64,000 nucleotides of DNA from Pseudisothecium myosuroides (Eukaryota; Streptophyta; Bryopsida; Hypnales; Lembophyllaceae), in the NCBI GenBank assembly GCA_951799445.1, contig OX637295.1, positions 20,584,001 through 20,648,000 on the forward strand, in the 5' to 3' direction. Position numbers and translations under genes: made by a program. Under the pieces are notes generated by a model. The model was not told the origin of the DNA. It did not search any database and was given only the letters and a program-made list of their open reading frames with translations. Below are positions 46,092 through 58,079 of this stretch, piece after piece (the first letter of the stretch is position 1; each line of letters starts with the position of its first letter).

Positions 46092-46920
46092 GCACATTGT
46101 GAAATGGATGCTTTTTTTTTAGACTTTTTCATAATGATCTCCCACACTTTCTTATGCTTATGTTGGAAAATAAAACATACATGCAAGTCATGGCAATGCA
46201 CAAAAAATGGCTACTTCTGTAAATGACACCCGGCTCATATAAAAGCTAGATTAGGACAAGAGGATGTAAAATGAGCGTTTGAGGTTAGTCTAATAAAGAA
46301 TTCACAAAACAAGATGTAGAAGATTGAAAAGTGTACAAACATGATAAATTGACAAGCTTAGTTATTTGAAAGGTGGTGGTGGCTTGAGAAGGTAAACAAT
46401 GTTAACAAGACATTGGATGAATGTTTGAATGAATAGTCTTTCATTGAGGTTAGAACCAAAACTTTGTGAACAAACGAACAAAAGCTGAAGGATTTCATAG
46501 TTTGCAAACCTAATGCTTCATATACTACACATATTATTTATTTCGAGGATGGTGACCAGTGGCTTGTAAAGCTCCCGGTAAAGCTAGAATAGAACTAGGA
46601 GGCATAGAGTGAGTGTTTAAGGTTAGAGCCAAAAAAATAAAATTAACAAAGAATTTGTTAGTTTTAAGGTTTGAAAATTTGATAAATCTTAGTTCGCAAT
46701 TTCTAAACCCTTGAACTACAACTTCGCTCATTTTTTATTCAAAGAGCTAGACCTATACGTATATGAGCCATATTTCTTTGAATTTTTAGAATTTACTTCT
46801 AATTGGCTAGCCTCCAATTGAGAAGTGGAGAGATTCGTAAATGTGCCCACGGACAAGACGCTCCCGCAATAACCACGGCATGGTTTTAAATTTCTTGACC
46901 TCCACAAAGATTTGGCTTTA
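46092..46920 (+). repeat. Downstream copy of 0.8-kb direct repeat flanking the RING gene
   Basis: See the copy at 43920-44735. This copy has a short insertion near 46570 and lacks a CTTGA block near 46255. Similarity ends soon after TTTCTTGACC. Confidence 0.85.
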
Positions 46921-47739
46921 TGGAAGGAGGCTTTATGAAAATTTCTTGACCTTAAATGGTGAGTTTTGGAGTAGACTTTTTACCTAGCTTATGCACCTTA
47001 TTCCATCTGCATTGTTTGGTTGCTATCAAGCCTAACTGGAATATGTAGTGGCCCTATACAAGAACTCCAATGTTACATTAGTTTATGAAATATAGTAGGA
47101 CCACCTGTTCTTGACCAAAGAGCCATACTCAACTTTTAGGGTGCAGGTATTTCTAACCAAGGTTGCAACAAATTTCCAACTAAAGCTTGAAATGTGTTTT
47201 TTTACTCCTTTTCAAGATTGGGACTAATAAGGTCATGACACAGGTTTCGAAGTAGTGATCAGGAAAGTAGTGCTTGAATGATCAAAACTGGAAGAGTCTA
47301 TACATTGGATACAGGTCCAAATCAACTTTTGGTTTCCAAAACTCATAGTGATTTCAATTCAAGGCATAAAATTACCAAAAAATTTGCAATCCTCGAGATT
47401 TCTATCTTCTTCTATAGCAAAAAATTGACATTGCCTTATACTGCTCTAGAACATGCGTGGAATGGCTTAAGTGGTTGACTATGGGTGGCTCTACCATAAT
47501 GACAAGAAAGGTGCCAGGTTTATCAAAGCAACAAAAACTCATGAAAATGAAGATTTTTGTCACTACCAACTATGGCATGTTTCTGTCCATTACAAATTGG
47601 TGTCTCTTTTGTTAAACTTGAGAACAACAATCTCAATGGTATTGATGTAAATTCTCTAACCATTGTTTCTCCGAAAGCAAGTACGTACAGAGAAGCAATT
47701 GAGCCATCGGTAAGAGCTACCATATCACTACAACTACTG
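46921..47739. other. Repeat debris, no gene
   Basis: GGGACTAATAAGGTCATGAC near 47220 recurs near 18964. The remainder resembles the AAACACCC MITE surroundings. No coding feature. Confidence 0.35.
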
Positions 47740-48029
47740 AGGTAGGTGGCTCTAAAAGCAACCTCTAATAAAGAGGTATATTTTGATTTCTTTACAATTT
47801 TGATTTCTTTACCAACAATCTACATTTCAGGAGGGGGGTGCTTTTAGTGACCACCATATTTCAACTTCAAAAAATTGTAAATAATTCCAAAAAGGTCCCA
47901 AAAATATGAAACGACCTGGATTAGATGTCAATTCTATTTTTCTTAAATTTACTAAAAATTGCTTCAAAGATTTTAGCTTCCCCTTAGAAGCAATCAGCTC
48001 TTAAAAGTTGCTTTAAGAGACGCCTACCT
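47740..48029. mobile_element. AGGTAG-type MITE, 290 bp
   Basis: Left end AGGTAGGTGGCTCTAAAAGC and inverted right end AGGTAGGCGTCTCTTAAAGC, then TA (48030-48031). The left flank is TG instead of TA. Confidence 0.78.
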
Positions 48030-48122
48030 TACAACCCACACTTTGACTGAGGTTGTGATGTTGTAACTTCGGTAAATTGTTTATGAAGATTGATAATATG
48101 AGTACTGGCAAGATTGATGTTA

Positions 48123-48262
48123 TGGGAAATTTCGTTAAAATGGCAATATTCCATACGCCATTTTCCCATTCATTTCTAGGGCTGGTATAGATTTCAAATT
48201 GCATTGTCTAAACATGAAAGTGCCAAGTTTGTGGAATACTGCCATTTTATTGTTTTTTTGGT
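48123..48262. mobile_element. Short MITE, second copy of the 39126 family
   Basis: GGAAATTTCGTTAAAATGGC at left and GGAATACTGCCATTTTA at right, with the internal GTATAGATTTCAAA block shared with 39126-39261. Confidence 0.55.
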
Positions 48263-48699
48263 TGCATTGACGACATTGACTAGCTTGCTCTTTGTACAAG
48301 AAAATGAAGATGAAACCCATGGCAAGCTCAACTTCTTTCAGTGATGATTCTTCTTGCTCCTTTTGCTATTTGCAATTCAACTTTGGCACATGAATCGGGA
48401 GTAAGAATATTTTCAAAGAGAATTCGATGAAGTGAATAGTGGGAGAAAGAGTGAGAGAGACAACAAGACAGATTAGCTTTGCCCTCTCCAAGGATGGATA
48501 CGGTGCTCATGTCAACACGGGTTATCACACCTTCTCCAAGAGAAAGACACTTTGCGTTGAAAAATTTCTTCACACCCGTTCTTCATCTCCAAAGGAAAAG
48601 GAAAATCAACTTCTCAATCTTTAGAGAATGGGCCCTCTCAAATTCAAGGAGAGAATGCTACATCCTCATTTTTTAATGATTGAGAAATCAATGGGGAAA

Positions 48700-48930
48700 A
48701 GGAGTGACAACCCCAAATGAAGTAGCACCATGACCATCCTTTAAGGTTGGTACCCCCAAATTGCCACTTTTTGTTACTGTGCCTAATTATTATTATTATT
48801 AAACTAGTCAAATTTTCATATTTTCTTGTTGGCAAGTGAAAGGAGTTCCAATATACCAAAGGACACAACATGTGGATACCATATGCAAAAGTTATGAAGG
48901 ATCAAAGTATTTCTGGTAGGTGTTCTAAAA
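48700..48930 (+). repeat. Interspersed repeat C
   Basis: TGCCACTTTTTGTTACTGTG, TTGTTGGCAAGTGAAAGGAG and TATGCAAAAGTTATGAAG blocks shared with 49255-49500 and, inverted, 43490-43860. Region 48263-48699 before it holds no recognised gene. Confidence 0.65.
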
Positions 48931-49254
48931 TAATTTCTTCAAACATATATACATATTGATTTTGGAGATGTATAGTATAAGTGATGCCAATGGCAAGTTT
49001 TAGACACAAAGTGATTTTGGGTGTACGCACCTTAATTGCCCTTACAAAGAAAGAGGGATTCATTGTCTAGAGATCTAGATTGATAGACATGTGTCACAAT
49101 GTGTCAACAAACCGTAGGAAATATCGCACTAGTTTACTTCGGTTGTCAACAAACTTGAGCCATTTGCAAATGATAGGCAATAGTATTATTTATCATAATT
49201 TTGCTGAATGTGAACCAACCACCTTTTCTATAAAAACCAACATCCTCTTTCTTT

Positions 49255-49500
49255 TAGGTAGGGTATTAAAATGGATACCCCAAAACCCGCCACTTTTTGG
49301 TACTATGCCTAGTTTCTATTATTACTATCATTAGATTGATTAAAATTTCATATTTTTTTGTTGGCAAGTGAAAAGAGGTTCTATATAATGCACTAAAGAA
49401 TGTGACATTTGAAAATGGTATGCAAAAGTTATGAAGAAACATAATTTGGTTCTAAAATTGTTTCTTCCATATAGGCATATAATTCATTTTAGACATGTAC
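49255..49500 (+). repeat. Interspersed repeat C, second copy
   Basis: CGCCACTTTTTGGTACTATG and TTGTTGGCAAGTGAAAAGAG blocks. Region 49501-49914 after it is AT-rich with no gene seen. Confidence 0.65.
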
Positions 49501-49914
49501 ACAGAGTGAAGATGGCAATTTAAAGTCAATGGCACATTTAGGGGGGCCTACATTGTATATCAACATTTGTTATTTTCAAAGGCTTAGTGGAAATATAACC
49601 TAAGAGACTTATAAAATTGAAACTTTTTTAAGATTATTACATCAAAAATTAGGAGAATGAGTTTCTAAAATTTCTTACAATAGGAAATGGATTGGAATAA
49701 TCCTTCTTTGAATCTCTAAGGGTGAATTTAGTTTAATTTGCAAAAAGTTATTGGTTAGCTAAGAAGTTGCATTGCTAATGTCATTGGTTGATTGGAAAGT
49801 TGCCTAAAGAAGTTGCAAAAAGTCATTTGCTTGTGGAAAAGTTGCAATGCTAACTTAGGAGACCTACTTTCTAGGGGAACAAAATGGACTCTAACATTGG
49901 TTAATAATCCAACA

Positions 49915-50170
49915 CCTTAAATTAGGTTGATTGTTTTGTTTATTTTGTTTTGTATGTTTGTTACGGTGAGATCTCATGGACCGTGCATCCCCTGGTAGTG
50001 TTCTTGGTACTATCGGAAAGCCCTCGGCGAGGAGGGATGCACAAGCTTTGTTACATGGCGTTCCAACTAACGATTGAAAAGACATTGAATTTCAAAGTTT
50101 TTATAAGTTTGAAAATCACTTATACTTCTATTTTGATTGTGGCAACAACACAAGGCACACTACAGTAGTG
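49915..50170 (-). repeat. Interspersed repeat A, inverted copy
   Basis: On the minus strand: AGTGTGCCTTGTGTTGTTGC, TTTGAAATTCAATGTC, GGATGCACGGTCCATGAGAT and CAATCAACCTAATTTAAGG, matching 21058-21312. Confidence 0.7.
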
Positions 50171-50201
50171 TTCTGCAAAGTTCATATGAAAGTGGCATCT
50201 A

Positions 50202-50592
50202 AGGTGGAAACACCCAGTAGCATCCATGTTTCCATTTCTATATCTTAGACTGTCACTAAATTTGTTCCTAGACTTCCCATTAATGTGTCCTTGAAATTCT
50301 TAGCTCTGATTTGCTGATGCATTTGAAGGACACATACTTAGTTCTGATTCGTTAACATCTAATTTTTCCAGATTTTGGTTCAAGGTCCACTTATGTGACA
50401 GTTTCAATGGTCTAGGGAGCCGACACTTTGAAAAATCATAGAAATTACATACCACATCCGAAAAATCTATTTTTTTTTGTGAACATTTACAATTTTCACT
50501 TGCCAATACTACAAAAATGTTATTATTAGGAAAAAGGTGCCTCCAACTCTGCTGAGTTGCTTAATATTGACGGTTTTGGATGTTTCCACAGT
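50202..50592. mobile_element. AGGTAG-type MITE, AAACACCC subfamily, decayed
   Basis: TA (50200-50201) | AGGTGGAAACACCC at left. The right end GGATGTTTCCACAGTA has lost the ACCT-TA. Internal blocks match 19055-19433. Confidence 0.6.
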
Positions 50593-51370
50593 AGAACGGT
50601 ATGGGAGGCAACCCATTTGTCATCAACGCCCTACTCTGGATATGTAGACTATTCTCTTTCTGTGAAATAGGATAAGAGCAGTGATTAATTATGGTGTGGT
50701 TCCTGAGGCAGTTGTGGTGCACTTTGATTGGCTACAAGACTCTCAATATTGAAACCATCCTTTGGTCGATTTTGTTTTGAGTCCATGGTTGGAAATAGCA
50801 AGCCCTATATCACTGGTGTTGGAGGAACTGAATCTTCCACTAAAGAATTCACAATAATCATTTTTTTGAGGAGATAAAAAATCTGGAAAATTTTGGAAAC
50901 CTTCCACAGTCTATTGCTACATAGGGGAAAATTTACCCAATCACGATAGCAGCCCTGAGATACATGGAATTCCTTAAGTGGTCAAGAATGGGTTGCCTCC
51001 CATAGAGCAAGCGACCCATTCTCGATCAACCCCCCATTTCCACAACATAGGTTGTTGCATTTCTGATCAAGTGGACATGTGAAACCGCTTAGCTATGATG
51101 TATTGTGAGCCGTTGATTTCCTGACGAGCCTATGGTCGGAATTAGGCATACCTACATAATAAGAATAGGTTTCATAAAATCTGAACCAAAAAAATTCATC
51201 GTAATTTCGTTCTTAGGCTAAAAAGTTAAGAAAAATTTCAAATCTGTCCAAAATCTATTTCTCTATACAGAGAAAAAATTTCCCCCACCAAACCTAGCCG
51301 GCAGCTATGCTGAAATGCTTAAGTGGTTGGTAAGCTTCTAAGTTATTGAAGTTCATAAACCCAAAGTCAT
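50593..51370. other. Spacer upstream of the HIG1 gene
   Basis: No gene recognised. The leader proper is probably the CCT-rich stretch from about 51400. Confidence 0.35.
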
Positions 51371-51634
51371 ATGACAGTGACAAGTAAGCAAACGGACACG
51401 CTCACGTGGACGGCCACGGAACCACCCCCTCCTCCTTCCTCCACGCCATCACCCCCTACCACCGCGACTCCCCTTTGCCGCGTGTACACAGCGAAACCCC
51501 ACGGTGACCCCCTATCACCACGTCTCTCTCTATTCCTCACAAACTCCCTCTTGCCCTTCGACACTCTCCAATACTTCAGTTCCTCAGAATTTTTTCGTCT
51601 CGATTACCGATTTGTCGCCCCTTCCGAAGTTGCA

Positions 51635-53637
51635 ATGGACATGGAGAGTACTCGGAAGTGGTTCGTGGAACACAAATTGCGTGCAGTAGGTCAGTGCAAC
51701 AAGTTTCTCGCTCTCATTCTGTTGTTAGGGTGGTGTTTAGGGGTTTGATGTTTGTGGGTTTGATGCTGCATCGAGAGTTTTAGAAGGTTTGATGTTTGTG
51801 GGTTTGAGAAATTTCAGCTTTGCTTTTGTGTCGGTGGTTTCAGAATTGTCGTGCGGTGATATTCTTTTCTTTCGTCTGGGAGGTTGACTTATTCTTCTGT
51901 TGTAATCGTTTCATTTAGCGAATTTTGTGGTAAGAAGGTAGAATCCGTGACATGCGTCCATTATTCAGAGGGGTTGTAGAATATAGATATGGAATCCATG
52001 GAGGATGTCTCTACTGCTGGGGAAATTCGTGCTCGATTCTATGCGTGTCCCAATTTTTTCGATTGTGGTTGTTTCTAGGTGCATGTAAGGTAGGACGAAA
52101 TAAAATTGTTGAGCGGAGGTGCAATTATTAAGATTTATGTACGTTCTTTTGAGAGGATTCTAACGCATTAAGAATTTCGTTATTTGGATACGGTATGCGA
52201 AAGTTATGAAGTGTGAAAGTTTACATTTATCAAGGGATGTATACCAGCCCTGTGCTGGTGTAAGTACTGATCTGCGTGTTCTGAAATCTGCGTGTTCATT
52301 TGTTCATGAAACCTATCAGAGGTTTATTTTAGAATTTAAGAAGAAGATATGGTTCATGAAAACAGTATCATGTTAGTGTTAGTGTTTAGTATCGTACTCC
52401 AATGCAATGCTTAGGCGGAAAATACATTATTCCGAATGTAGAAAGTCAGCGATGTTTTAAGGGTTGAGGTCAGCGATGTATTAAAATTTATGTTTGCTTT
52501 TTCTCGTTTGGAGTGGGAGGCTGACTCCTTCATTCGTTTTAAGCGTTTCATAGCGTGTCTATTTTAAGTGATGGAATCTCTGCATTAGAATTAACCCTAT
52601 ATCCATTAAATTGGCAATTTTCTAATTAGCAAAATGAGGTGCGCAAGTGGTTCTTTCTTCGAAATCAGGACTGTTCTAGATTTATGTTTTATACAGCTGC
52701 ACAAGTAGGGTTAGTTTTTATTTATTGTGGAAGTTTTATCATGTGTTGTTATGATGTGTAATACTGTGTACTTGTTCGGGGGGGACTAGTAATTTTCATC
52801 CCGAAAGGTCTTTCTGACTTTCATGTCTAGCTAGCAGTAGTAATTTAGAACTCAGTTTCATTGAAGAGTTGACTCTTGTGTGCTATGGGCTGAAACGAGA
52901 CCATGCTTTCGTCCTCCTTGCTAGTGTTTGCTATCACTATATGAACAACCATAAGGGAATCACATGAAGTACCAGAAGAAAACCTTTAGGACATTGAAAA
53001 TTTATCTAGGTTTGTATCCTGCCGATCTTCTGATGCTGTCATCTGAAGATATCTATGTGCTAACAGTGATCATGGCTGCTGGCAGGTACTCTTTGGGCGA
53101 GCTCATTGTTAGGCTCATTTGCGTACAACTTTTCTCAACCCGGCATGAAGACAAGTGTGAAATTGATACATGCTAGGTAAGTTTGATTTAGCTAAAGTTA
53201 TTTAAAATGAAACATAATAAACTTGAAAGGAGCTCCTGTCACCTTGGGCGCATCCCCGAATTCTGGGAAGTACCAGGGTATCCAAGATGCGCCAATCTTT
53301 TTTAGATACACATCCTCTTACATTTTGTGTTCAAGAATATTGACGACAGCAATCGCCGAAATCAATTAGTTCAATATTAGCTCCTGGATTGACACTTGTG
53401 AGCAAAAATTGAACCTATGTCATATTCTTTTTTCTCGCATGTTGTCAGTAAGATGGGTGCACTCGTAGAACAACTTAATGATGCTGTGAAGCTTACCTGA
53501 TTCACCTGACTTCTTGTAGGCTACACGCACAAGCTTTGACCTTGGCAGCACTGGCTGGGAGTGCTGTGGTGGAGTATTACGACCACAAATCGGGAGACAA
53601 AGCAAAGCGGTATGAGAAGCATTTCGAGACTTCATAG
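51635..53637 (+). CDS. HIG1-domain (hypoxia-responsive family) mitochondrial protein
   Basis: Three exons, 51635-51689, 53086-53176 and 53520-53637, with in-phase GT-AG junctions, give 87 residues. Order: soluble WFVEHKLRAVG start; a first hydrophobic hairpin arm LWASSLLGSFAYN; a loop with QPGMKTSVKLIHARLHAQ containing HxRx3Q; a second arm ALTLAALAGSAVVEYY; then a charged tail. This is the plant HIG1 pattern; family members sit in the inner mitochondrial membrane and associate with respiratory-chain supercomplexes. ATG chosen for length and a G at +4; the frame is open upstream to 51371, so an N-terminal extension cannot be excluded. The first intron (1.4 kb) is long for such a small gene. 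Confidence 0.9.
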
Positions 53638-53760
53638 AGAGGGCGTTTCCAGAGAGGGCGTTTTGGTGTCACCGTGCTTTGCTAGCACCCCTCATTTGCT
53701 GCTGTATTCAAACATGATCATCTGTTGTATTTCATTCAACCAGGGTGCACTGTACTAGTA

Positions 53761-53890
53761 AGGTAAGAGGGTGCTAAAATTGCTCGCACTCTCTAAGTTT
53801 CTGGGAATGGGTGACATGTTGAGTGTAATATCTACAACGGTCATTGATCATTTAGGTACACTTTGAGGACGGTTTGTGCACCCTTTACCT
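53761..53890. mobile_element. Small AGGTA-type MITE just 3' of the HIG1 gene
   Basis: TAGTA at 53756-53760 and 53891-53895 flanks AGGTAAGAGGGTGC and, inverted, AGGTAAAGGGTGC. 130 bp, 120 bp after the stop codon, so possibly within the 3' UTR. Confidence 0.78.
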
Positions 53891-53895
53891 TAGTA

Positions 53896-54656
53896 CACCT
53901 CAAGAAGTTCACTTAGCTAGAATCGTAGGTTACCATGCACCACGATCTCTTCAAACAATTCTCTGCATATGAACGTTAAAAGGTTTGATCATTCGTCTCC
54001 TCGCGTCAAGATGGACGAGGTTTTGATGATTCTCTCATTGATATTAATGTGACCATTCAATTCAATATAAGTGGTGATTTATGCTTCAGGTTGTCATGGC
54101 TTTGATTCGTCTTCCTCATTTCAAGTAACACGTTCCGTTGCTTTCTTTCTAATTGTTCAATCTTTCATATCAGTTCGATGTTGTTTGTTTTCCATAATCC
54201 TTAGGTCCTAGGCATGGTTTTTGGAAATGAGCACTTTTCAGAGAATAATTAATTTAGTACAGTTTTCGTGCCAATGGTGATTGCAACTCAAATTGTGACC
54301 GTATTCAAGTAAATTCCGCTTGATTTCACATGTAGGTTGAAGATGTCCAGATCCATCTTACAAGCTGTATACACGGCATATAATTTTTGTGATGAGGAAA
54401 CTTGTTGAATCCTTGTGAACCCGAACAACTACAATATCAGAGCAAAGCCTTTATTCAATAAATCATTTCTTTATAAATGACTAGTTATGGATTTAGAAGT
54501 TTGGAATCTTGTGATGGTTCCAATCTAAGGTTTTAGAAATCTAGAAAGTAACCAAAAAAGCATGTCAAATTGTGTACTTTACCAATTGATAGTTGCAAAC
54601 TTGTGATCTTTGGATTAATATGATTACTATATTTTGTATTAGTATTTTTAGTTCTT
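53896..54656. other. HIG1 3' flank, no further gene
   Basis: AATAAA at about 54457. Nothing else supported. Confidence 0.35.
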
Positions 54657-54660
54657 TTAA

Positions 54661-54858
54661 CCTATAAACGATGACGCAAACAGAGAATCTTCTTGTGTAG
54701 AACAAAAGTGCAACTACTCATCTTCGGATTATCATGAAAAATGGAGGTTTTATACAGTAGTTTGACTACCAATGTATGCTTTTCCATTTTTTTAAGTCAT
54801 TGACTCCCACAATATCCAAAGGAATGATTTCCACGGTCACTAGTCCGTCCTTTAAGGG
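54661..54858 (+). mobile_element. piggyBac-like short MITE (0.2-kb family)
   Basis: TTAA at 54657-54660 and TTAG at 54859-54862. Left end CCTATAAACGATGACGC, right end inverted CCCTTAAAGGACGG. The interior AGAATCTTCTTGTGTAG and CAACTACTCATCTT blocks match copies at 62014-62690. Confidence 0.65.
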
Positions 54859-54861
54859 TTA

Positions 54862-55276
54862 GTGATTTGAGCTTTTGGATATATTACAATGCATCTTTGA
54901 TATTAAGTAAATTGACTTGGAATTAGTCCTTCATATGGAGCTTTGCCACATTTACAAATACTCTTTATAAATCCAATAGTCTCTAAGGATTTTGGAACAT
55001 CCATTGATTTGTAGATTTGACATGCATTTCGTTTACTTTCTAGATTTCTAACACCTTTGAAAAAGTATATCGTCCTAAGTTTTTTGGGCAGCTCCGGCAA
55101 CTTTGGGCAACATGTGCAAAACTCCTCTACTTCTAAAATTTGGTAGGTATGTAAGTTACATGATACAAGATACAAATGTCAAAAAAATGATCAAGTGTAG
55201 TATGCAAATTTTATTCTAGGAGGAATAAAAGTTTGTTGGTGTTGTCAAGTAAGGTCAGAAAAAAAAATTCTTATAA
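54862..55276. other. AT-rich spacer, no gene
   Basis: One 90-codon minus-strand frame at 54903-55175 without a domain. Confidence 0.35.
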
Positions 55277-55677
55277 CCCTAAATGTTATAATCTTTCAAT
55301 CCATGCGGTCAAAGTTTTTGAATTTTTTCCATCCATTTCCATAATTGGTAGTCCAACACTAATTTGAATGTACGTTTAAATTTTGGAGAAAAATTTCTTT
55401 TTTTCATTTTTATTTCAGTGTCCTAAAATTAGTAGTTTTTAACGATTTCTGCTTCAAATGTACCTTGGTTCTTTAGGAAAAGCTTATGAGATATTGGATA
55501 CAATACAAATGGCCTTGCCTAATTTTTCTATTTGAGATGCTTCAATACATGCTTCATATTTAGTGTTTGTGAATATTCAAACATAAATATTGTTTCACTT
55601 ATATTAATATGTACATATGATAGTTTTGAAAATGTAGTAAAAAATGAGTGTGAGTGGTCTGTTTTGTTGTTTAAGGG
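55277..55677 (-). mobile_element. Possible decayed piggyBac-like MITE
   Basis: ATAA at 55273-55276 and TTAA at 55678-55681. Ends CCCTAAATG and, inverted, CCCTTAAACA. An inner TATAATCTTTCAATCCATG block resembles the inverted 0.9-kb family. Confidence 0.4.
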
Positions 55678-55996
55678 TTAAAAACGTAAGTTCAAGTCAA
55701 AACTTAATGATCTTTTTTAATGTTGATCTATGATCTACCTTATAATTGTTAAATGTTCTTTTGAAAAATGAAGTGACAAGGTCGTCCTTGTATGAAACAT
55801 GATCCAAATGTGAATGCCAGTCAAAAGTACTTTTTGAAATAAATAACTAAAAAATTTATAGTTGAGAAATACAATCAGATTGTAGATTCTCGATTTTTTT
55901 AGTTTTACCTATATTAGAATCAACACATTTTTTTTGCTGTACCTCTTGTGTTCCTAGCAAAAACTTCACAAACTGAAAAGATAGAGGATTTTAATG

Positions 55997-56105
55997 CATT
56001 AGAAGAGATTTGAAGGGTGTAGAAGACCGCGAGTTCCCAGGCCGTTCCCAGCTTGGGAACTCTGCCACACGCACAGTCCGACGTGGTCGAGAGAGTGCCA
56101 CGTCA

Positions 56106-56145
<40 letters not shown>

Positions 56146-56292
56146 TAGCCTTTTTTTTACCTTTTCTTTTACTTTTATTTTATTTTTGGTAATTAGGGTT
56201 CTGACAGCGCCCGACGTTCCTTTGCTGCATTGTAAACAGTATGGGGAACGGGTCTAAAACGGCCCTCCAATGCCCCCAAATCTCTTCTAATG
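55997..56292. mobile_element. MITE with 16-bp perfect ends and ATT microsatellite
   Basis: CATTAGAAGAGATTTG at left and its exact inverse at right. The interior is GC-rich with a GTTCCCAGCTTGGGAAC palindrome, plus an (ATT)n run of about 13 units at 56106-56146. Target duplication unclear. Confidence 0.72.
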
Positions 56293-56299
56293 TCTTTTA

Positions 56300-57083
56300 A
56301 CCCTACTACTTTATATGTATTTTGTATTTACAAGCTTATTTATTTTGAGAGTGGTGGTGGCTTAAAAAGTTGGAATAGGACTATAGCAAATTAATTAACA
56401 ACTTGTAAAACTTCTCTAATACTCATGTGTCCCTTCTTCAAGGAAAAAACCATGTTTGACTCTTTTATGGTCAAAATTTTACTCCTAGTGCCTAAGAATT
56501 TCCACAATGCATGAGTTTATGAAGGTAGTTGTATTTCTTTTGTTTCCTCTCAAACTCTAAAGAGAGGGCTAAAATGTAGATATGTGATGTGAATGGCTAC
56601 ATTGCCTTATCTTCCACTCTGACTTTCTCTATTGAAAAATAGCTATTAATTTGGGCACGTTGCCTTTATAAAGTTCGCAAACTTGCACAGGGACTTAATG
56701 TTTTGAATAAGTGTAAATATTGTGACATATGGGAAGTGTTATTTAACCATCCCTCTATTTCTAAAAAAGCCCCATGTTTCCTTTGTATTTAACAAAAGAA
56801 ACCTGGATCTTTTTCAGAAACAAAGGGGGTATTATTTGAAAGCATTTATAAGTCACTTTTTAATTTCATATATGTAGCAAGACTAAAGTGTTTCTCTTTC
56901 TCATCAAATGGAAAATAATGACTTTTGGATAGAAGAATTTATGTTCACAATGTGTCTAAGGGTACGTTTAGACTTTGCATTCCTTTATAAGTTCCAAGCC
57001 TATGTAGACGCCTACCTAGTACAAAATAAGAGCGGCGGTTAGGAGCAAGTTTGAGTTTACTTTTCCAACTGTTACGGTATTTC
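56300..57083. other. AT-rich spacer, no gene
   Basis: No supported feature. Confidence 0.4.
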
Positions 57084-57545
57084 TCATTAGGAAAAAAATG
57101 AGCCCTCAAAGGGGTTGCTTCCCTTTAAAGTGTTCCCTTCAATGTAACTCACAACCCCTTTGAGGGACAATGCCTACTATTCATCATCAATGATGAATAG
57201 TGGTCACAATAAAAAATATTAAAATATTAAAAAAAAAAATTAAAAAATTAAAAAATATTGATTTGACATGGCATCAACCATGCCACATCAGATCTGAAAT
57301 TTTTGTAATTTTGTATTTATTTTAATATTAAACTTTTTAAAACTTTTTAAAATGTTTTTTCAATTGTTCAATTGAACTGTCGTGTGCAGATCAGGCCTTG
57401 TAGTTAGCTGGCTGGAAAAAAAAAGTAAAATAATAATAATAATAATGATTTTTTTTTTTGATTTTTTTTTCTAAATTGCGTTCCCTCCTGTTCTTTGTTG
57501 TCCGGAACTCACAGACCCTTTGAGGGCTCATTTTTTTCCTAATGA
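57084..57545. mobile_element. MITE with 30-bp perfect terminal inverted repeats
   Basis: The first 30 bases (TCATTAGGAAAAAAATGAGC and on to AAAGGG) are exactly repeated in inverse at 57516-57545. An internal CCCCTTTGAGG repeats the end motif. A 12-bp-arm palindrome ACTATTCATCAT/ATGATGAATAGT lies near 57175-57201. Non-coding, 462 bp. Confidence 0.82.
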
Positions 57546-57667
57546 CTATTTTCTACATAAAACTTGAAACTTGAAGAAACAAAGATTTTAGAGATTTGTG
57601 ACCAATTTTAGTTAATGAGACCCAAGACGGACAATTAACAAAGAGCGGTGTCTGTGCTTGCCAAGTA

Positions 57668-58077
57668 AGATAGTAGGCTCAAAAAGCGACCCTTTAAGGG
57701 CTGGTTCGCCTTTTTCATAGGTGCGCATGAACCAAAATATTTTTAGCTCATTTTTCAGAGAAAGAAAAATAGATGCGGAACGTAACACAAGTGGTTTCAT
57801 ATTTTTTGAAGAATTTTTTAATTAGTTATGAATTTCCAAAGATTTCAGTAATAGGTACCTATTTGTAACACTAGCTCTCCCAAAATCCCTCCCCTTGCAA
57901 TTTTGAAAGTGATTTGAGGAAATCAAGGCCAATAATTGGCTCTCGCAATAAAAAAACAAATTTTCCTTGATTCATTCAATAGCAAAAATGGTCCATTTAA
58001 GAATCACCTCAAATCCATTCTACAGCTAAATATAGGGACGGTTTGAAGGAAAGGGTCGCATTTACAGCCTACTACCT
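57668..58077. mobile_element. AGGTAG-type MITE, 410 bp
   Basis: TA (57666-57667) | AGATAGTAGGCTCAAAAAGC at left; inverted AGGTAGTAGGCTGTAAATGC at right, then TA (58078-58079). The interior looks like the subunit of 18480-18860. Confidence 0.8.
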
Positions 58078-58079
58078 TA

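Noticed and set aside
43920..46920. Calling the RING locus an LTR retrotransposon
   Set aside because: No TG..CA ends, primer-binding site, polypurine tract or target duplication could be seen, so only direct repeats are annotated.
51371..51634. N-terminal extension of the HIG1 protein in the open upstream frame
   Set aside because: Pro/Ser/Thr-rich leader-like composition and plant HIG1 proteins are short; the ATG at 51635 fits family length.
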